Numbered from the stretch's first letter, positions 1-6,450 are shown. The stretch: 8,255 nt of DNA from Hyphomicrobiales bacterium (GCA_015487985.1 WFOP01000209.1:1-8255), one strand, 5' to 3'. The notes: generated from the sequence alone by a model not told the origin. Program-made: numbers and translations.

Positions 1-573
1 AGGGGTAAACAGGTCGATATCTGTCCCATTTTCAATAATGTGGACTTTGTCTTCCTCAATATTGGCGGCCAGTATAATGTTTTTAAGACCGGTTGTAACA
101 ACACGCACCGAGGAGGCTCTTTTGAGTTCAAATACCTGAATTTTTTCATACAGGGCGGTCAAGACCCAGGGCATGTTTAATGCTTTGAGTTCATCCGCCA
201 GCCAGCCGTTCACTTCAAGCACAATCTTTTTATAGCCAAAGGCCCGGGCCGCCAGCGTAAGCAAAAAACTTAACGGCCCGGTGCGAATATAAACCTTTCC
301 GATTTTCCGTAATCTCCAAAGGCTGGGAATTTGCAGCAAAGCGCTCAGGCTGTTTGGTATTTTGGGAATATTCAGTTTTTTGGTTTTGACAAGAGTGATG
401 CCCGGCTCGTTGACTTCAAGAAGTAACTCCCCTTCATATTTGGGAATGACCAGTGATATGGCAAGGCCGCTCCGGGCCAACTGTTTTGCCAGCGAGAGCA
501 TGTGCATTGCAGGGGCATTCTTGTCCGACGCATTGATGGTGCCAATAATCACTAAGCTGTTTTGGTCGCGCAT
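1..573 (-). CDS. Glycosyltransferase, GT4-like GT-B fold, N-terminal part (truncated by left window edge)
   Basis: Read on the minus strand from the ATG at 573-571, the frame stays open for 191 codons to the first base of the window, so only the N-terminal half is present. The protein opens with a beta strand (SLVIIGTINASDKNAP) and an amphipathic helix (MHMLSLAKQLARSGLAISLVIP, quoted in part), typical of the acceptor-binding domain of GT-B glycosyltransferases. A second Rossmann-like section, KIVLEVNGWLADEL (residues 117-130), follows. The visible end carries ENGTDIDLFTP (181-191), matching the 'NGVD...F.P' linker motif of GT4-type enzymes that precedes the nucleotide-sugar-binding domain. 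The frame opens after a TGA, no in-frame ATG, GTG or TTG was found upstream of 573, and the ribosome binding site is weak. It lies 83 bp downstream of yjjW on the same strand. It probably transfers a sugar in envelope glycan synthesis at the cytoplasmic face (inference); donor and acceptor cannot be read from this fragment. Confidence 0.85.
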   Translation of the reverse strand, partial: MRDQNSLVIIGTINASDKNAPAMHMLSLAKQLARSGLAISLVIPKYEGELLLEVNEPGITLVKTKKLNIPKIPNSLSALLQIPSLWRLRKIGKVYIRTGPLSFLLTLAARAFGYKKIVLEVNGWLADELKALNMPWVLTALYEKIQVFELKRASSVRVVTTGLKNIILAANIEEDKVHIIENGTDIDLFTP

Positions 574-656
574 ATCTTTTTCAATTGAAATGATCCGGGG
601 TGAGCATGCTTCTAAGTATCAATAAGCAATTTGTCTATCGCGCCGCACATTTTCGC
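574..656. other. Intergenic gap between yjjW and the glycosyltransferase gene
   Basis: The 83 bp between the yjjW stop and the glycosyltransferase ATG hold no clear terminator hairpin and no convincing promoter. Read-through from yjjI-yjjW into the glycosyltransferase is therefore possible but not shown. Confidence 0.5.
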
Positions 657-1523
657 CTATTGAAAAATGGCGGGTACAATCACATTCTTGATGCCCGCCC
701 GGGTTAACTGAGCGGCAATTTCTCTGGTTCTTTCTTCCCCCATGGTTGGCCAGTCAAGGGCCGCTCCCCTTACCCCGTGATGCTGGAAGGCATTCAGGCG
801 CACCCGAATATCGGGGTTGAGGGCAAGGGTGAAATCAATCAGGCGTTTTATCTCGGATTGCATGTCATTTTTCCCCGGCACCAGCAAATATCGCAATTCA
901 TGCAGTTTGCCGGCCCTGTTGACAATTTCTGCCGACAACAGCGTTTTTTGATTGTTTTGCCCGGTCAGACCCTGATGCACACCCGTGCCAAAGGCCTTTA
1001 TGTCCAGCATCACCCCGTCGGTCACCGGCAACAGGCTGGTCCATGCCTTTTCTCCCAAATGTCCGTTGGTGTCGATAAAGCAGGTGAGGTCACCAAATTC
1101 CTCCATGGTCTTGATGGTTTCAAACAGCTCTTTGACAAATTTGAGATGCAGGGTTGCTTCGCCCCCCGAAACAGTAATTCCGCTGAGAAATGGCAGGTGC
1201 GTGCGAATAATTTCCAAAACCTGTTCAATGGAATAAGTCGTTGTCATCGGGCTGGAACTGATGGGGCAGGCCTCAAGGCAGGCATCGCACTGGTCACAAA
1301 GTTCTGGGTTAAAAACCACTTTGTTCGCTACCATTTTCAAGGCGCCCGCATGGCACGCAGTAATGCAATCCCCGCAATGGTCGCACACCCCGATTGTATA
1401 GGGATTGTGGCAGGTGGCGCAGGTGAAATTGCAGCCCTGAAAAAACAAAACCAGCCGGTTGCCCGGCCCGTCCACCACCGAATAGGGCAGAATTTTATTC
1501 AGTATAGCTGGGGGAGAGTTCAT
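657..1523 (-). CDS. yjjW: YjjW-family glycyl radical enzyme activase (radical SAM)
   Basis: This 288-residue radical SAM protein should cleave S-adenosylmethionine and abstract a hydrogen to place a glycyl radical on its partner, the adjacent YjjI-like enzyme. The radical SAM cluster motif is C31-NFT-C35-AT-C38, followed by CHNP. A ferredoxin-like insert supplies two further four-cysteine motifs, C47/C50/C53/C57 and C76/C79/C82/C86, the layout of activases carrying two auxiliary [4Fe-4S] clusters. SGGEAT (119-124) is the SAM-amino-group motif, and LDIKAFG (173-179) is the conserved strand of this activase group. E. coli YjjW is about 287 residues, so this is full length. The ATG at 1523 lies inside yjjI: the two frames overlap by 29 bp, suggesting translational coupling, and the Shine-Dalgarno is weak (GTGGG-like). 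The assignment to YjjW rather than PflA rests on the ferredoxin insert, the length and the yjjI neighbour. Confidence 0.93.
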   Translation of the reverse strand: MNSPPAILNKILPYSVVDGPGNRLVLFFQGCNFTCATCHNPYTIGVCDHCGDCITACHAGALKMVANKVVFNPELCDQCDACLEACPISSSPMTTTYSIEQVLEIIRTHLPFLSGITVSGGEATLHLKFVKELFETIKTMEEFGDLTCFIDTNGHLGEKAWTSLLPVTDGVMLDIKAFGTGVHQGLTGQNNQKTLLSAEIVNRAGKLHELRYLLVPGKNDMQSEIKRLIDFTLALNPDIRVRLNAFQHHGVRGAALDWPTMGEERTREIAAQLTRAGIKNVIVPAIFQ

Positions 1524-3030
1524 GGCCCACGACTCGCGGTTTTCTGTCCAATATCCCCATCAGATCGGCAGCTTCGGCCCCCAACCCGGTGGTGTTGGTG
1601 CGTGAGCCTTTTTTGTCGTTGAATTTTTTCACATCGGAAAGCCGGATCATGTAGCCGGTAACCCGTACCAGGTCATTGCTGGCAACATTGGCCGTAAACT
1701 CGCGAAATCCGGTTGCCAGCGCCCCCTTGCATAGCTGGAACATGGCTTCGGGATTGTTCTTGATGGTTTCATCCATGGTTAAAATTTCACTGATGCCGGA
1801 CGCATAATATTGGTGATGCGGGGCCAGCGCGTTCACATGGGCAATCGGGTCGGGTTCGTCGCCATAGGGGATGCGAACCCCCGGTGTTGCCCCGATGTCG
1901 TTGCTCAGACCGGCTTGTGCATGCAGCATGGCCCGACCGCGCCACACATTTTCCAGTGGCTGCGCTGCAACCGCTTCGGCCAATACTTTAGAAATTTCAT
2001 ATCCAAGGGAATTGGCCGCCTCATCAGCGCCGTAAACGCCGGTTTTCCCTTCCTTTTCCTGCAAAACATTAACCGCTTCAGCCATGGCGAACACCCCGTA
2101 CATGGCCGTAAAACGATCCTGCTCGATCCAGCCTTCATCCACCAGAAAGCTTTCGAAAAAATTGGACTTATTGAACAAAAAATCAATGCGCGCCCTGGTG
2201 AGGGAAAAATTCAACGCCATATATCTGGGCAGCATTTCATCAAAAAAGTGCGCAACGCCATTCGAGCGCAACGCCACTTCTTTCAGGTTTATGCGGGTGA
2301 GGGTGGAAGAACCGCCAGCCACCGGTAACGCGTTGTAACAACTTACAATTCCATAACCGCGCTCGTCAAATGTCGTGGCATGGACCGGGTGATTGGCAAT
2401 GTGGGGCTTGGAACATTCAACAATATTGTCGGTCGCAATCCGAAGGATTTCCTGTGTTGAAATATCCCTGTCATACAAAAACGTTAGATTGGGTGCGATT
2501 TGTTTCAACTCGGCATCAACCCGCAATATTGCTCGGGCCACCGGATTGTCCGTTGGCCCGATATTGGCGTGCATAAACGCATCGGGCAGAACCCGGTCCA
2601 GATAGCGCCAGAACAGTTTGATTTTTTGATAAAGCTGTTCTTCGCTCACCCCTTGGCAAAACGGCAAAAGCAGATTGTCCAGATCCCCCAGAAATACCGG
2701 CATGCCGGTAACCGAAGGGACATGATGATAGGCAATCATCAGCGTGTTGATGGCTTCATCAAGGGTTTGGGGGATGGGCAGTTCCAGATATACAGAACCG
2801 TTTTTAAGCACTTTGGAATAATCGGGCAGAACATAACGCGGCTTATAGGGGGCATGTCCTTCAAACATGTCACAAATCACGCGCTCATCCAGTGCCTTGC
2901 GCGTGTCCGCATCAAGTTCGGGATAGGGCAGGGAGTTCTCCGCTTCCAGCGCCAGATAGTGGGCCTTTTGTGCCGGACTAAGGGTTTTGTCTTCAGTGAT
3001 TTTTCGCAAGCGGTCTGAAATATCCTGCAT
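1495..3030 (-). CDS. yjjI: YjjI-family glycyl radical enzyme (DUF3029)
   Basis: The 511-residue protein matches the compact YjjI family (E. coli YjjI is about 516 residues), much smaller than pyruvate formate-lyase. The glycyl radical motif is LVRVTGYMIRL, with the radical glycine at Gly459, 52 residues from the C-terminus. The best candidate for the thiyl-radical cysteine is Cys231 in GIVSCYNALPVAGGSSTL; Cys206 (VECSKPH) is an alternative. Family knowledge: glycyl radical enzymes are installed anaerobically by a radical SAM activase and are cleaved at the glycine by oxygen. The overlapping yjjW supplies that activase. To my knowledge the reaction of YjjI is not established, so no substrate is assigned. 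The ATG start at 3030-3028 has a good Shine-Dalgarno, GGAG at 3042-3039, eight bases upstream. It is the first gene of a minus-strand unit and is divergent from the SDR gene. The C-terminus runs to residue 511 without a break and both radical residues are present, so the gene looks intact. Confidence 0.93.
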   Translation of the reverse strand: MQDISDRLRKITEDKTLSPAQKAHYLALEAENSLPYPELDADTRKALDERVICDMFEGHAPYKPRYVLPDYSKVLKNGSVYLELPIPQTLDEAINTLMIAYHHVPSVTGMPVFLGDLDNLLLPFCQGVSEEQLYQKIKLFWRYLDRVLPDAFMHANIGPTDNPVARAILRVDAELKQIAPNLTFLYDRDISTQEILRIATDNIVECSKPHIANHPVHATTFDERGYGIVSCYNALPVAGGSSTLTRINLKEVALRSNGVAHFFDEMLPRYMALNFSLTRARIDFLFNKSNFFESFLVDEGWIEQDRFTAMYGVFAMAEAVNVLQEKEGKTGVYGADEAANSLGYEISKVLAEAVAAQPLENVWRGRAMLHAQAGLSNDIGATPGVRIPYGDEPDPIAHVNALAPHHQYYASGISEILTMDETIKNNPEAMFQLCKGALATGFREFTANVASNDLVRVTGYMIRLSDVKKFNDKKGSRTNTTGLGAEAADLMGILDRKPRVVGHELSPSYTE

Positions 3031-3061
3031 CGGGCTAACTCCAAAAATTCCTTTTGCTGAT

Positions 3062-3091
3062 ATACTAACTCAAAATCTTTTAATTCACCAA
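3062..3091 (-). promoter_or_regulatory. Candidate yjjI promoter
   Basis: On the minus strand TTGGTG (3091-3086) and TAGTAT (3067-3062) are separated by 18 bp, a passable sigma-70-type pair about 32 bp upstream of the yjjI start codon. I looked for an FNR-type TTGAT-N4-ATCAA site and found none; a TTGA/TCAA pair at 3137-3153 has a 9-bp gap, too wide for FNR. This is pattern matching only. Confidence 0.3.
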
Positions 3092-3098
3092 TTCAGGT

Positions 3099-3127
3099 TT
3101 GCATTGTCTTGAGGGCAGGTTTAATGC
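3099..3127 (+). promoter_or_regulatory. Candidate promoter for the SDR-usp operon
   Basis: TTGCAT (3099-3104) and TAATGC (3122-3127) are spaced by 17 bp on the plus strand. Transcription from here would give a leader of roughly 70 bases containing the tandem repeat at 3151-3190 before the SDR start at 3205. GCATT (3101-3105) and AATGC (3123-3127) also form a short inverted repeat within it. The two hexamers match the consensus only partly. Confidence 0.3.
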
Positions 3128-3150
3128 TCATTCCGTTTGATATGTAGCGT

Positions 3151-3190
3151 CAAAATTTGGGTGTGCAAAATTTGGGTGTGCATGTGCATG
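3151..3190 (+). repeat. Perfect tandem 15-bp repeat followed by tandem TGCATG
   Basis: The 15-mer CAAAATTTGGGTGTG occurs twice head to tail at 3151-3165 and 3166-3180. It is followed by two adjacent TGCATG units at 3179-3190. The array ends immediately before the Shine-Dalgarno AAAGGG of the SDR gene (3191-3196). Because 15 and 6 are multiples of three and the region is open in the SDR frame, it can be mistaken for an N-terminal extension of that protein starting at a TTG at 3157. Confidence 0.9.
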
Positions 3191-3204
3191 AAAGGGTTGA
3201 ACCA

Positions 3205-3909
3205 ATGAATCTGCAGGGAAAAAAAGCTATTGTTTTTGGTGGAACTTCCGGCATCGGGCTGGCGGCCGCCAGGATGCTGGTGGCCGGTGGCGCAACAGTG
3301 ATTGCCGTTAGTCGCAACCCGCAAAAAGCCGGGGATGTGCCCGCAGGCATCACCCTTGAACGGGGGGATGTGCTGGACCGGGCCGGGCTTGAAACCTTGT
3401 TCAACAAACATACGGGCTTTGATATTCTGGTTTCAGCCGCCACCGGGGGCGGGCGCGCTATCGGCCCCTTTCTTGAAATGGATTTGGATGGCTATCAGGA
3501 TTCGTTCGACAAACTCTGGGGCTATGCCAATGTTGTGCGATTGGGCACTGAGCATCTGAGCAAAGAGGGGGCAATCGTACTTGTTTCGGGTGCGCCGGCC
3601 CGCAAGTGCAAGCCCGGCCAGATTGCACTGTCGTCTGTTGGTGGCGCTGTGGAGGCCTTCGTGCGTGGGCTGGCGCCTGAAATCGCCCCGCGCCGGATAA
3701 ACGTCATGTCCCCCGGCTCTATTGATACCCCCATGTTCCCCCAGAGTGGGCAGGAGCGCATAGAGCTGTATAAAAAAATGACCGCCGGAAATCTCATCGA
3801 GCGCGCCGGCACACCTGAAGAAGCGGCAAAGGGCATATTGTTTCTGATTGAAAACGACTTTGTCACCGGCACCACGCTGGATGTGGATGGCGGCTGGCTA
3901 TTGTCATAA
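3205..3909 (+). CDS. Divergent short-chain dehydrogenase/reductase (SDR) lacking catalytic Tyr and Lys
   Basis: The 234-residue protein has an SDR Rossmann fold: GGTSGIG (12-18) is the dinucleotide-binding glycine motif, S36-R37 after the second strand suggests NADP(H) preference, and GDV (54-56) binds adenine. The C-terminal part is also SDR-like: SPGSIDTPMF (169-178) and the terminal TGTTLDVDGGWLL. The active site is unusual. A serine remains (Ser128, IVLVSGAP), but aligning ALSSVGGAVEAF (141-152) with the usual YxxxKxAVE puts Leu142 where Tyr should be and Gly146 where Lys should be. The NNAG strand reads VSAATGG. It may be an SDR-fold protein with altered chemistry or a binding/regulatory role. 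The ATG at 3205 is chosen because AAAGGG sits eight bases upstream (3191-3196) and the 48 bases before it in frame are repeat sequence. The usp gene starts 21 bp downstream, so co-transcription is likely. Substrate unknown. Confidence 0.85.
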   Translation: MNLQGKKAIVFGGTSGIGLAAARMLVAGGATVIAVSRNPQKAGDVPAGITLERGDVLDRAGLETLFNKHTGFDILVSAATGGGRAIGPFLEMDLDGYQDSFDKLWGYANVVRLGTEHLSKEGAIVLVSGAPARKCKPGQIALSSVGGAVEAFVRGLAPEIAPRRINVMSPGSIDTPMFPQSGQERIELYKKMTAGNLIERAGTPEEAAKGILFLIENDFVTGTTLDVDGGWLLS

Positions 3910-3916
3910 CATAAAC

Positions 3917-3922
3917 AAGGAG
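3917..3922 (+). promoter_or_regulatory. Strong Shine-Dalgarno fixing the TTG start of usp
   Basis: AAGGAG ends eight bases before TTG at 3931. It decides the start: the reading MNSILVPVDGS from that TTG is exactly the expected beginning of a UspA-type protein, and no ATG in frame gives a complete first strand. Confidence 0.75.
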
Positions 3923-3930
3923 TTGGTCTT

Positions 3931-4419
3931 TTGAATAGCATTCTTGTGCCGGTTGACGGATCGGTTCACGCCTTGAAAGCGGCCCATATTGCCTGCGATT
4001 TTGCCCAGAAATATGATGGCAGAATTTCTCTGCTATATGTGTTACCCAAATCAATTCAGGCTGAAAAACTCCTCTCCCTCATGGCGGCAAAGAACTTCGG
4101 TCCCAAGTTGAAATCCATATTGCAGACACAGGCCAAAATGGAAAAAGGGCTGGCATCACCGGCAGTGAAGATGGCTGCGGGCGAACAAATTTTGTCTCAG
4201 GCCGCCGCCAAAATACGCCGTCAGGGGATTAACGCCACCAAGCTGCCCATCGGTGAAGGGGATGTCGTTGAATCAATTCTCGATGCCATCAACACCACAC
4301 AGGCCAATGTGGTGGTGCTTGGTTCGCGCGGCGTCAGCGACTCCCATGGAAACAGTTTTGGCAGCGTGTCCCATGCAGTGTTCGAGCGGGCACAGTGCAC
4401 CTGTCTGGCGGTGAAATAG
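3931..4419 (+). CDS. Universal stress protein, UspA family
   Basis: The 162-residue single-domain Usp begins with the hallmark strand SILVPVDGS (3-11; Asp9 is the conserved nucleotide-site aspartate) and helix HALKAAHIACDFAQKYDG. The ATP-binding signature GxxG-x9-GS is intact as G131-SRG134, nine residues, then G144-S145, which places it in the ATP-binding class. The last strand (CTCLAVK) is where the domain normally ends. Known of the family: small cytoplasmic dimers that bind ATP or adenylates and modulate stress survival, often under energy limitation. The middle (residues 42-85) is a somewhat long helical insert relative to the minimal Usp. Translation starts at TTG with a strong Shine-Dalgarno, 21 bp after the SDR stop, so the two genes are probably one operon. 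The specific role is not identifiable from sequence. Confidence 0.93.
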   Translation: MNSILVPVDGSVHALKAAHIACDFAQKYDGRISLLYVLPKSIQAEKLLSLMAAKNFGPKLKSILQTQAKMEKGLASPAVKMAAGEQILSQAAAKIRRQGINATKLPIGEGDVVESILDAINTTQANVVVLGSRGVSDSHGNSFGSVSHAVFERAQCTCLAVK

Positions 4420-4444
4420 CGGACTGGCACAAAATCAGTCTTGC
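4419..4444 (+). terminator. Weak stem-loop at the 3' end of usp, possible transcript end
   Basis: Starting on the last base of the usp stop codon, GCGGACTG (4419-4426) can pair with CAGTCTTGC (4436-4444) around a 9-base loop, with one G-U pair and one bulged T. No T-run follows, so it does not qualify as a standard intrinsic terminator. It could protect the 3' end or be chance. Confidence 0.25.
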
Positions 4445-4556
4445 GGTAATTCACATCAAGTTTATCCAACAATTTCAAGAAGCTGATATGTTTCCCTTAA
4501 CCACATGGCATTGAAGTTCGCGTCTCGCGGGCACCAACATTTTAGAGATATTTTCC
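4420..4556. other. Intergenic region between usp and the DUF1353-like gene
   Basis: Apart from the weak stem-loop at its left end, this 137-bp region holds one poor promoter-like pair on the plus strand, TTGCGG (4442-4447) with TATCCA 16 bp downstream. I see no RNA gene or recognisable operator. Confidence 0.4.
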
Positions 4557-4928
4557 ATGAGTGAGTTTACCAAATGTGAGGACTTTTATCTGGTGCCCGG
4601 CGAGCGCACCAGATACCGCCTTGAGCGTGATATCGTCTGGGAAATCGGGGCGCCCCATTCGGGTTGGCTTTTACACATTGAAAAAGGTACCGAGTTCGAC
4701 ATTTCGGTGCCGCGTTGGCTGGAGTGGGTGCAAAGCCCCCACGATCGGCGGGTTTTGCTTGGCGCGGCAATCCATGACGAGTTATTGAACAAAAATCTGG
4801 ACGCCGTGTTTGCTTCTGCTGAATTTCATCGGGCGATTCGCGCCCGTAATACCCCGCCGGTCCGCGCTTGGATATTATTTGTTGCTACGTTGGTCTGGAC
4901 GGTGGTGCGCAAAACATTGAAGCTCTGA
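4557..4928 (+). CDS. DUF1353-like small protein with C-terminal membrane segment
   Basis: This 123-residue protein shows the pattern of DUF1353: a glycine/acidic strand then FD-x-SVPR (GTEFDISVPRWLEW, 44-57), followed by a helix with AAIHDELL (70-77) and a later A-x-x-F-x-x-A/H-R-A-I segment. DUF1353 is a family of unknown function common in phages, prophages and some proteobacterial genomes; its conserved Asp/His residues (Asp48, His73, Asp74 here) look like a polar site, but I know of no proven activity. Residues 103-117 (RAWILFVATLVWTVV) form a single hydrophobic segment followed by basic residues, suggesting membrane anchoring with most of the protein on one side. No phage gene adjoins it. 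The ATG at 4557 has only a weak purine stretch (AGAGA) upstream. It ends 25 bp from the convergent phosphate transporter gene. The family assignment is from motif memory and moderately sure; function unknown. Confidence 0.72.
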   Translation: MSEFTKCEDFYLVPGERTRYRLERDIVWEIGAPHSGWLLHIEKGTEFDISVPRWLEWVQSPHDRRVLLGAAIHDELLNKNLDAVFASAEFHRAIRARNTPPVRAWILFVATLVWTVVRKTLKL

Positions 4929-4953
4929 CAGAACTGAACTGCCATACGCTACC

Positions 4954-6450
4954 CTAGCCAACCATTACCGTGCTCAGTGCAAAAAATATCAAGCCGGATA
5001 TGATCGCCGCCGCCGGGACCGTAATCACCCATGCCGAAGCGATGGTTAGCACATGGGAGCGACGCACCAGCTTACGCTTGGCGATACCTTCCCCCGCAAT
5101 ACGTTTTGTCGCGTCTCCGTCGGCTTTTTTGTTGTTTCGTGCCGTCACCTGCGCCTGGCGCTTTTTGGAATTGGCGGTGAACCATTCCCGGAAAAACCCG
5201 ACACCAAAAACAGCCCCCACAGCAATATGGGTTGAACTCACCGGCAGCCCCAATGCAGAAGCGATAATCACGGTTATGGCCGCGGAAAGCGCCACGCAAT
5301 AGGCGCGGATGGGGTTGAGCTTGGTTATTTGCTGCCCCACCATGCGAATGAGCTTGGGACCGAACAAAAACAGGCCAAGCGAAATCCCCATTGCCCCCAC
5401 AATCATCACCCACAGCGGAATGGAAACCTTGGTGGCCACATCCCCAAGTTCTACGGTATGCACGATGGCCGCCAGAGGTCCAACGGCGTTGGCCACATCG
5501 TTGGCCCCGTGGGCAAAGGAAAGCAGTGCGGCAGAAAATACCAGCGGAATGGCGAACAGTTTGCGCACCGACTGGTTGCGATTATCAAGCCCTTTTGCCT
5601 GTTTGGCAATCAGGGGCACCATGATTGCCCAGGTCAGGAAAAACACGCCAGCCCCAATCATTGTGGCAGAGGTCATATCTATTTTGATGATTTTTTTGAG
5701 GCCCTTCAGCGCCAGATAGGTCGAAAAAGTGCCCGCCATAACGGCAATCAGCACAGGAACCCAGCGCCTTGATGCCGCTATCTTGTCGGTCTGGTAAATT
5801 ATCCGGTCTTTAATCAGCGCCAGAAACAGGGCCGCGATCACGCCCCCCAATACCGGGGAGATAACCCAACTCGAAGCAATGGCCCCCATCATGGGCCAGT
5901 TCACCGCGCCAAACCCCGCCGCCGCAATGCCCGCTCCCATCACCCCGCCAACAATGGAATGGGTGGTGGAGACCGGCGCGCCAATCCATGTGGCCAGATT
6001 GACCCACAGCGCGGCAGATACCAGCGCCGCCATCATCGCCGCGTTGAACACTTGATAGTCGGCAATGGCTTCGACATTTATGATGCCTTTGGAAATTGTG
6101 CTGACCACGTCCCCCCCCGCAATCAGGGCGCCGGCACTTTCAAATATGGCGGCAACCACAAGGGCGGTGCCCATGGTCATGGCGTTGGAGCCAACCGCCG
6201 GCCCCACATTGTTCGCCACATCGTTGGCCCCGATATTCAGGGCCATATAGCCCCCGATTGCCGCCGCCGCGACAATCAGCCATGTGTTTGAGGAACCGGA
6301 AAAATATGAGCCGGCGACCACGGCAACAATGGCGATAAAAACAAAAGCCAGCCCCGGTGCTACATATCCTCGCGCCACAAGGTTGGTGGCTTTTTCAAAT
6401 GACCAGAACTTGTCCAGGTCTTTGTCCAGGGTGGGCTTTTTAGTGTCCAT
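4954..6450 (-). CDS. pit: Inorganic phosphate transporter, PiT family
   Basis: An integral inner-membrane carrier importing inorganic phosphate (as metal-phosphate in bacterial Pit proteins, driven by H+ or Na+). From the ATG at 6450 it has 498 residues. The inverted-duplicated PHO-4 domains show as two GANDVAN signatures, GANDVANNVGP (74-84) and GANDVANAVGP (315-325), and two paired PVSTTHS / PVSSTHI motifs (about 159-165 and 403-409). Roughly ten or more hydrophobic segments alternate with short loops. A hydrophilic, Lys/Arg-rich loop (about 422-466) separates the last helix from the rest. The N-terminus has about 25 polar residues (DTKKPTLDKDLDKFWSFEKA) before the first membrane segment. 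The frame extends to a TTG at 6504, but the ATG is preferred: GGCGGACAG lies just upstream and a possible -10 (GATAAT, 6512-6507) would place transcription start near 6500. No PhoU-like pit accessory gene adjoins it. Cation specificity cannot be read. Confidence 0.93.
   Translation of the reverse strand: MDTKKPTLDKDLDKFWSFEKATNLVARGYVAPGLAFVFIAIVAVVAGSYFSGSSNTWLIVAAAAIGGYMALNIGANDVANNVGPAVGSNAMTMGTALVVAAIFESAGALIAGGDVVSTISKGIINVEAIADYQVFNAAMMAALVSAALWVNLATWIGAPVSTTHSIVGGVMGAGIAAAGFGAVNWPMMGAIASSWVISPVLGGVIAALFLALIKDRIIYQTDKIAASRRWVPVLIAVMAGTFSTYLALKGLKKIIKIDMTSATMIGAGVFFLTWAIMVPLIAKQAKGLDNRNQSVRKLFAIPLVFSAALLSFAHGANDVANAVGPLAAIVHTVELGDVATKVSIPLWVMIVGAMGISLGLFLFGPKLIRMVGQQITKLNPIRAYCVALSAAITVIIASALGLPVSSTHIAVGAVFGVGFFREWFTANSKKRQAQVTARNNKKADGDATKRIAGEGIAKRKLVRRSHVLTIASAWVITVPAAAIISGLIFFALSTVMVG

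Noticed and set aside
362..625. 87-codon plus-strand open frame opposite the glycosyltransferase
   Set aside because: The minus-strand frame reads through the whole region to the window edge and ends in a GT4 motif, so the plus-strand frame is a shadow.
777..1622. 281-codon plus-strand open frame opposite yjjW and the yjjI 3' end
   Set aside because: It is antisense to two strongly supported genes, shows no recognisable domain, and is rich in His/Gln/Arg as expected for a mirrored frame.
1810..2328. 172-codon plus-strand open frame opposite yjjI, and a similar one at 2500-3018
   Set aside because: Both lie wholly within yjjI on the other strand, have no family motif and no convincing ribosome binding site.
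3137..3153. FNR-like TTGA...TCAA site between yjjI and the SDR gene
   Set aside because: The half-sites are 9 bp apart rather than the 6 bp (TTGA-N6-TCAA) needed for FNR, so anaerobic control cannot be claimed from this.
3157..3204. Upstream TTG start giving the SDR a 16-residue N-terminal extension
   Set aside because: The extension is encoded by the tandem repeats, lies before the Shine-Dalgarno AAAGGG, and the SDR fold begins right after the ATG at 3205.
4929..4953. Bidirectional terminator between the convergent DUF1353-like and pit genes
   Set aside because: The 25-bp gap holds no hairpin with a T-run on either strand.
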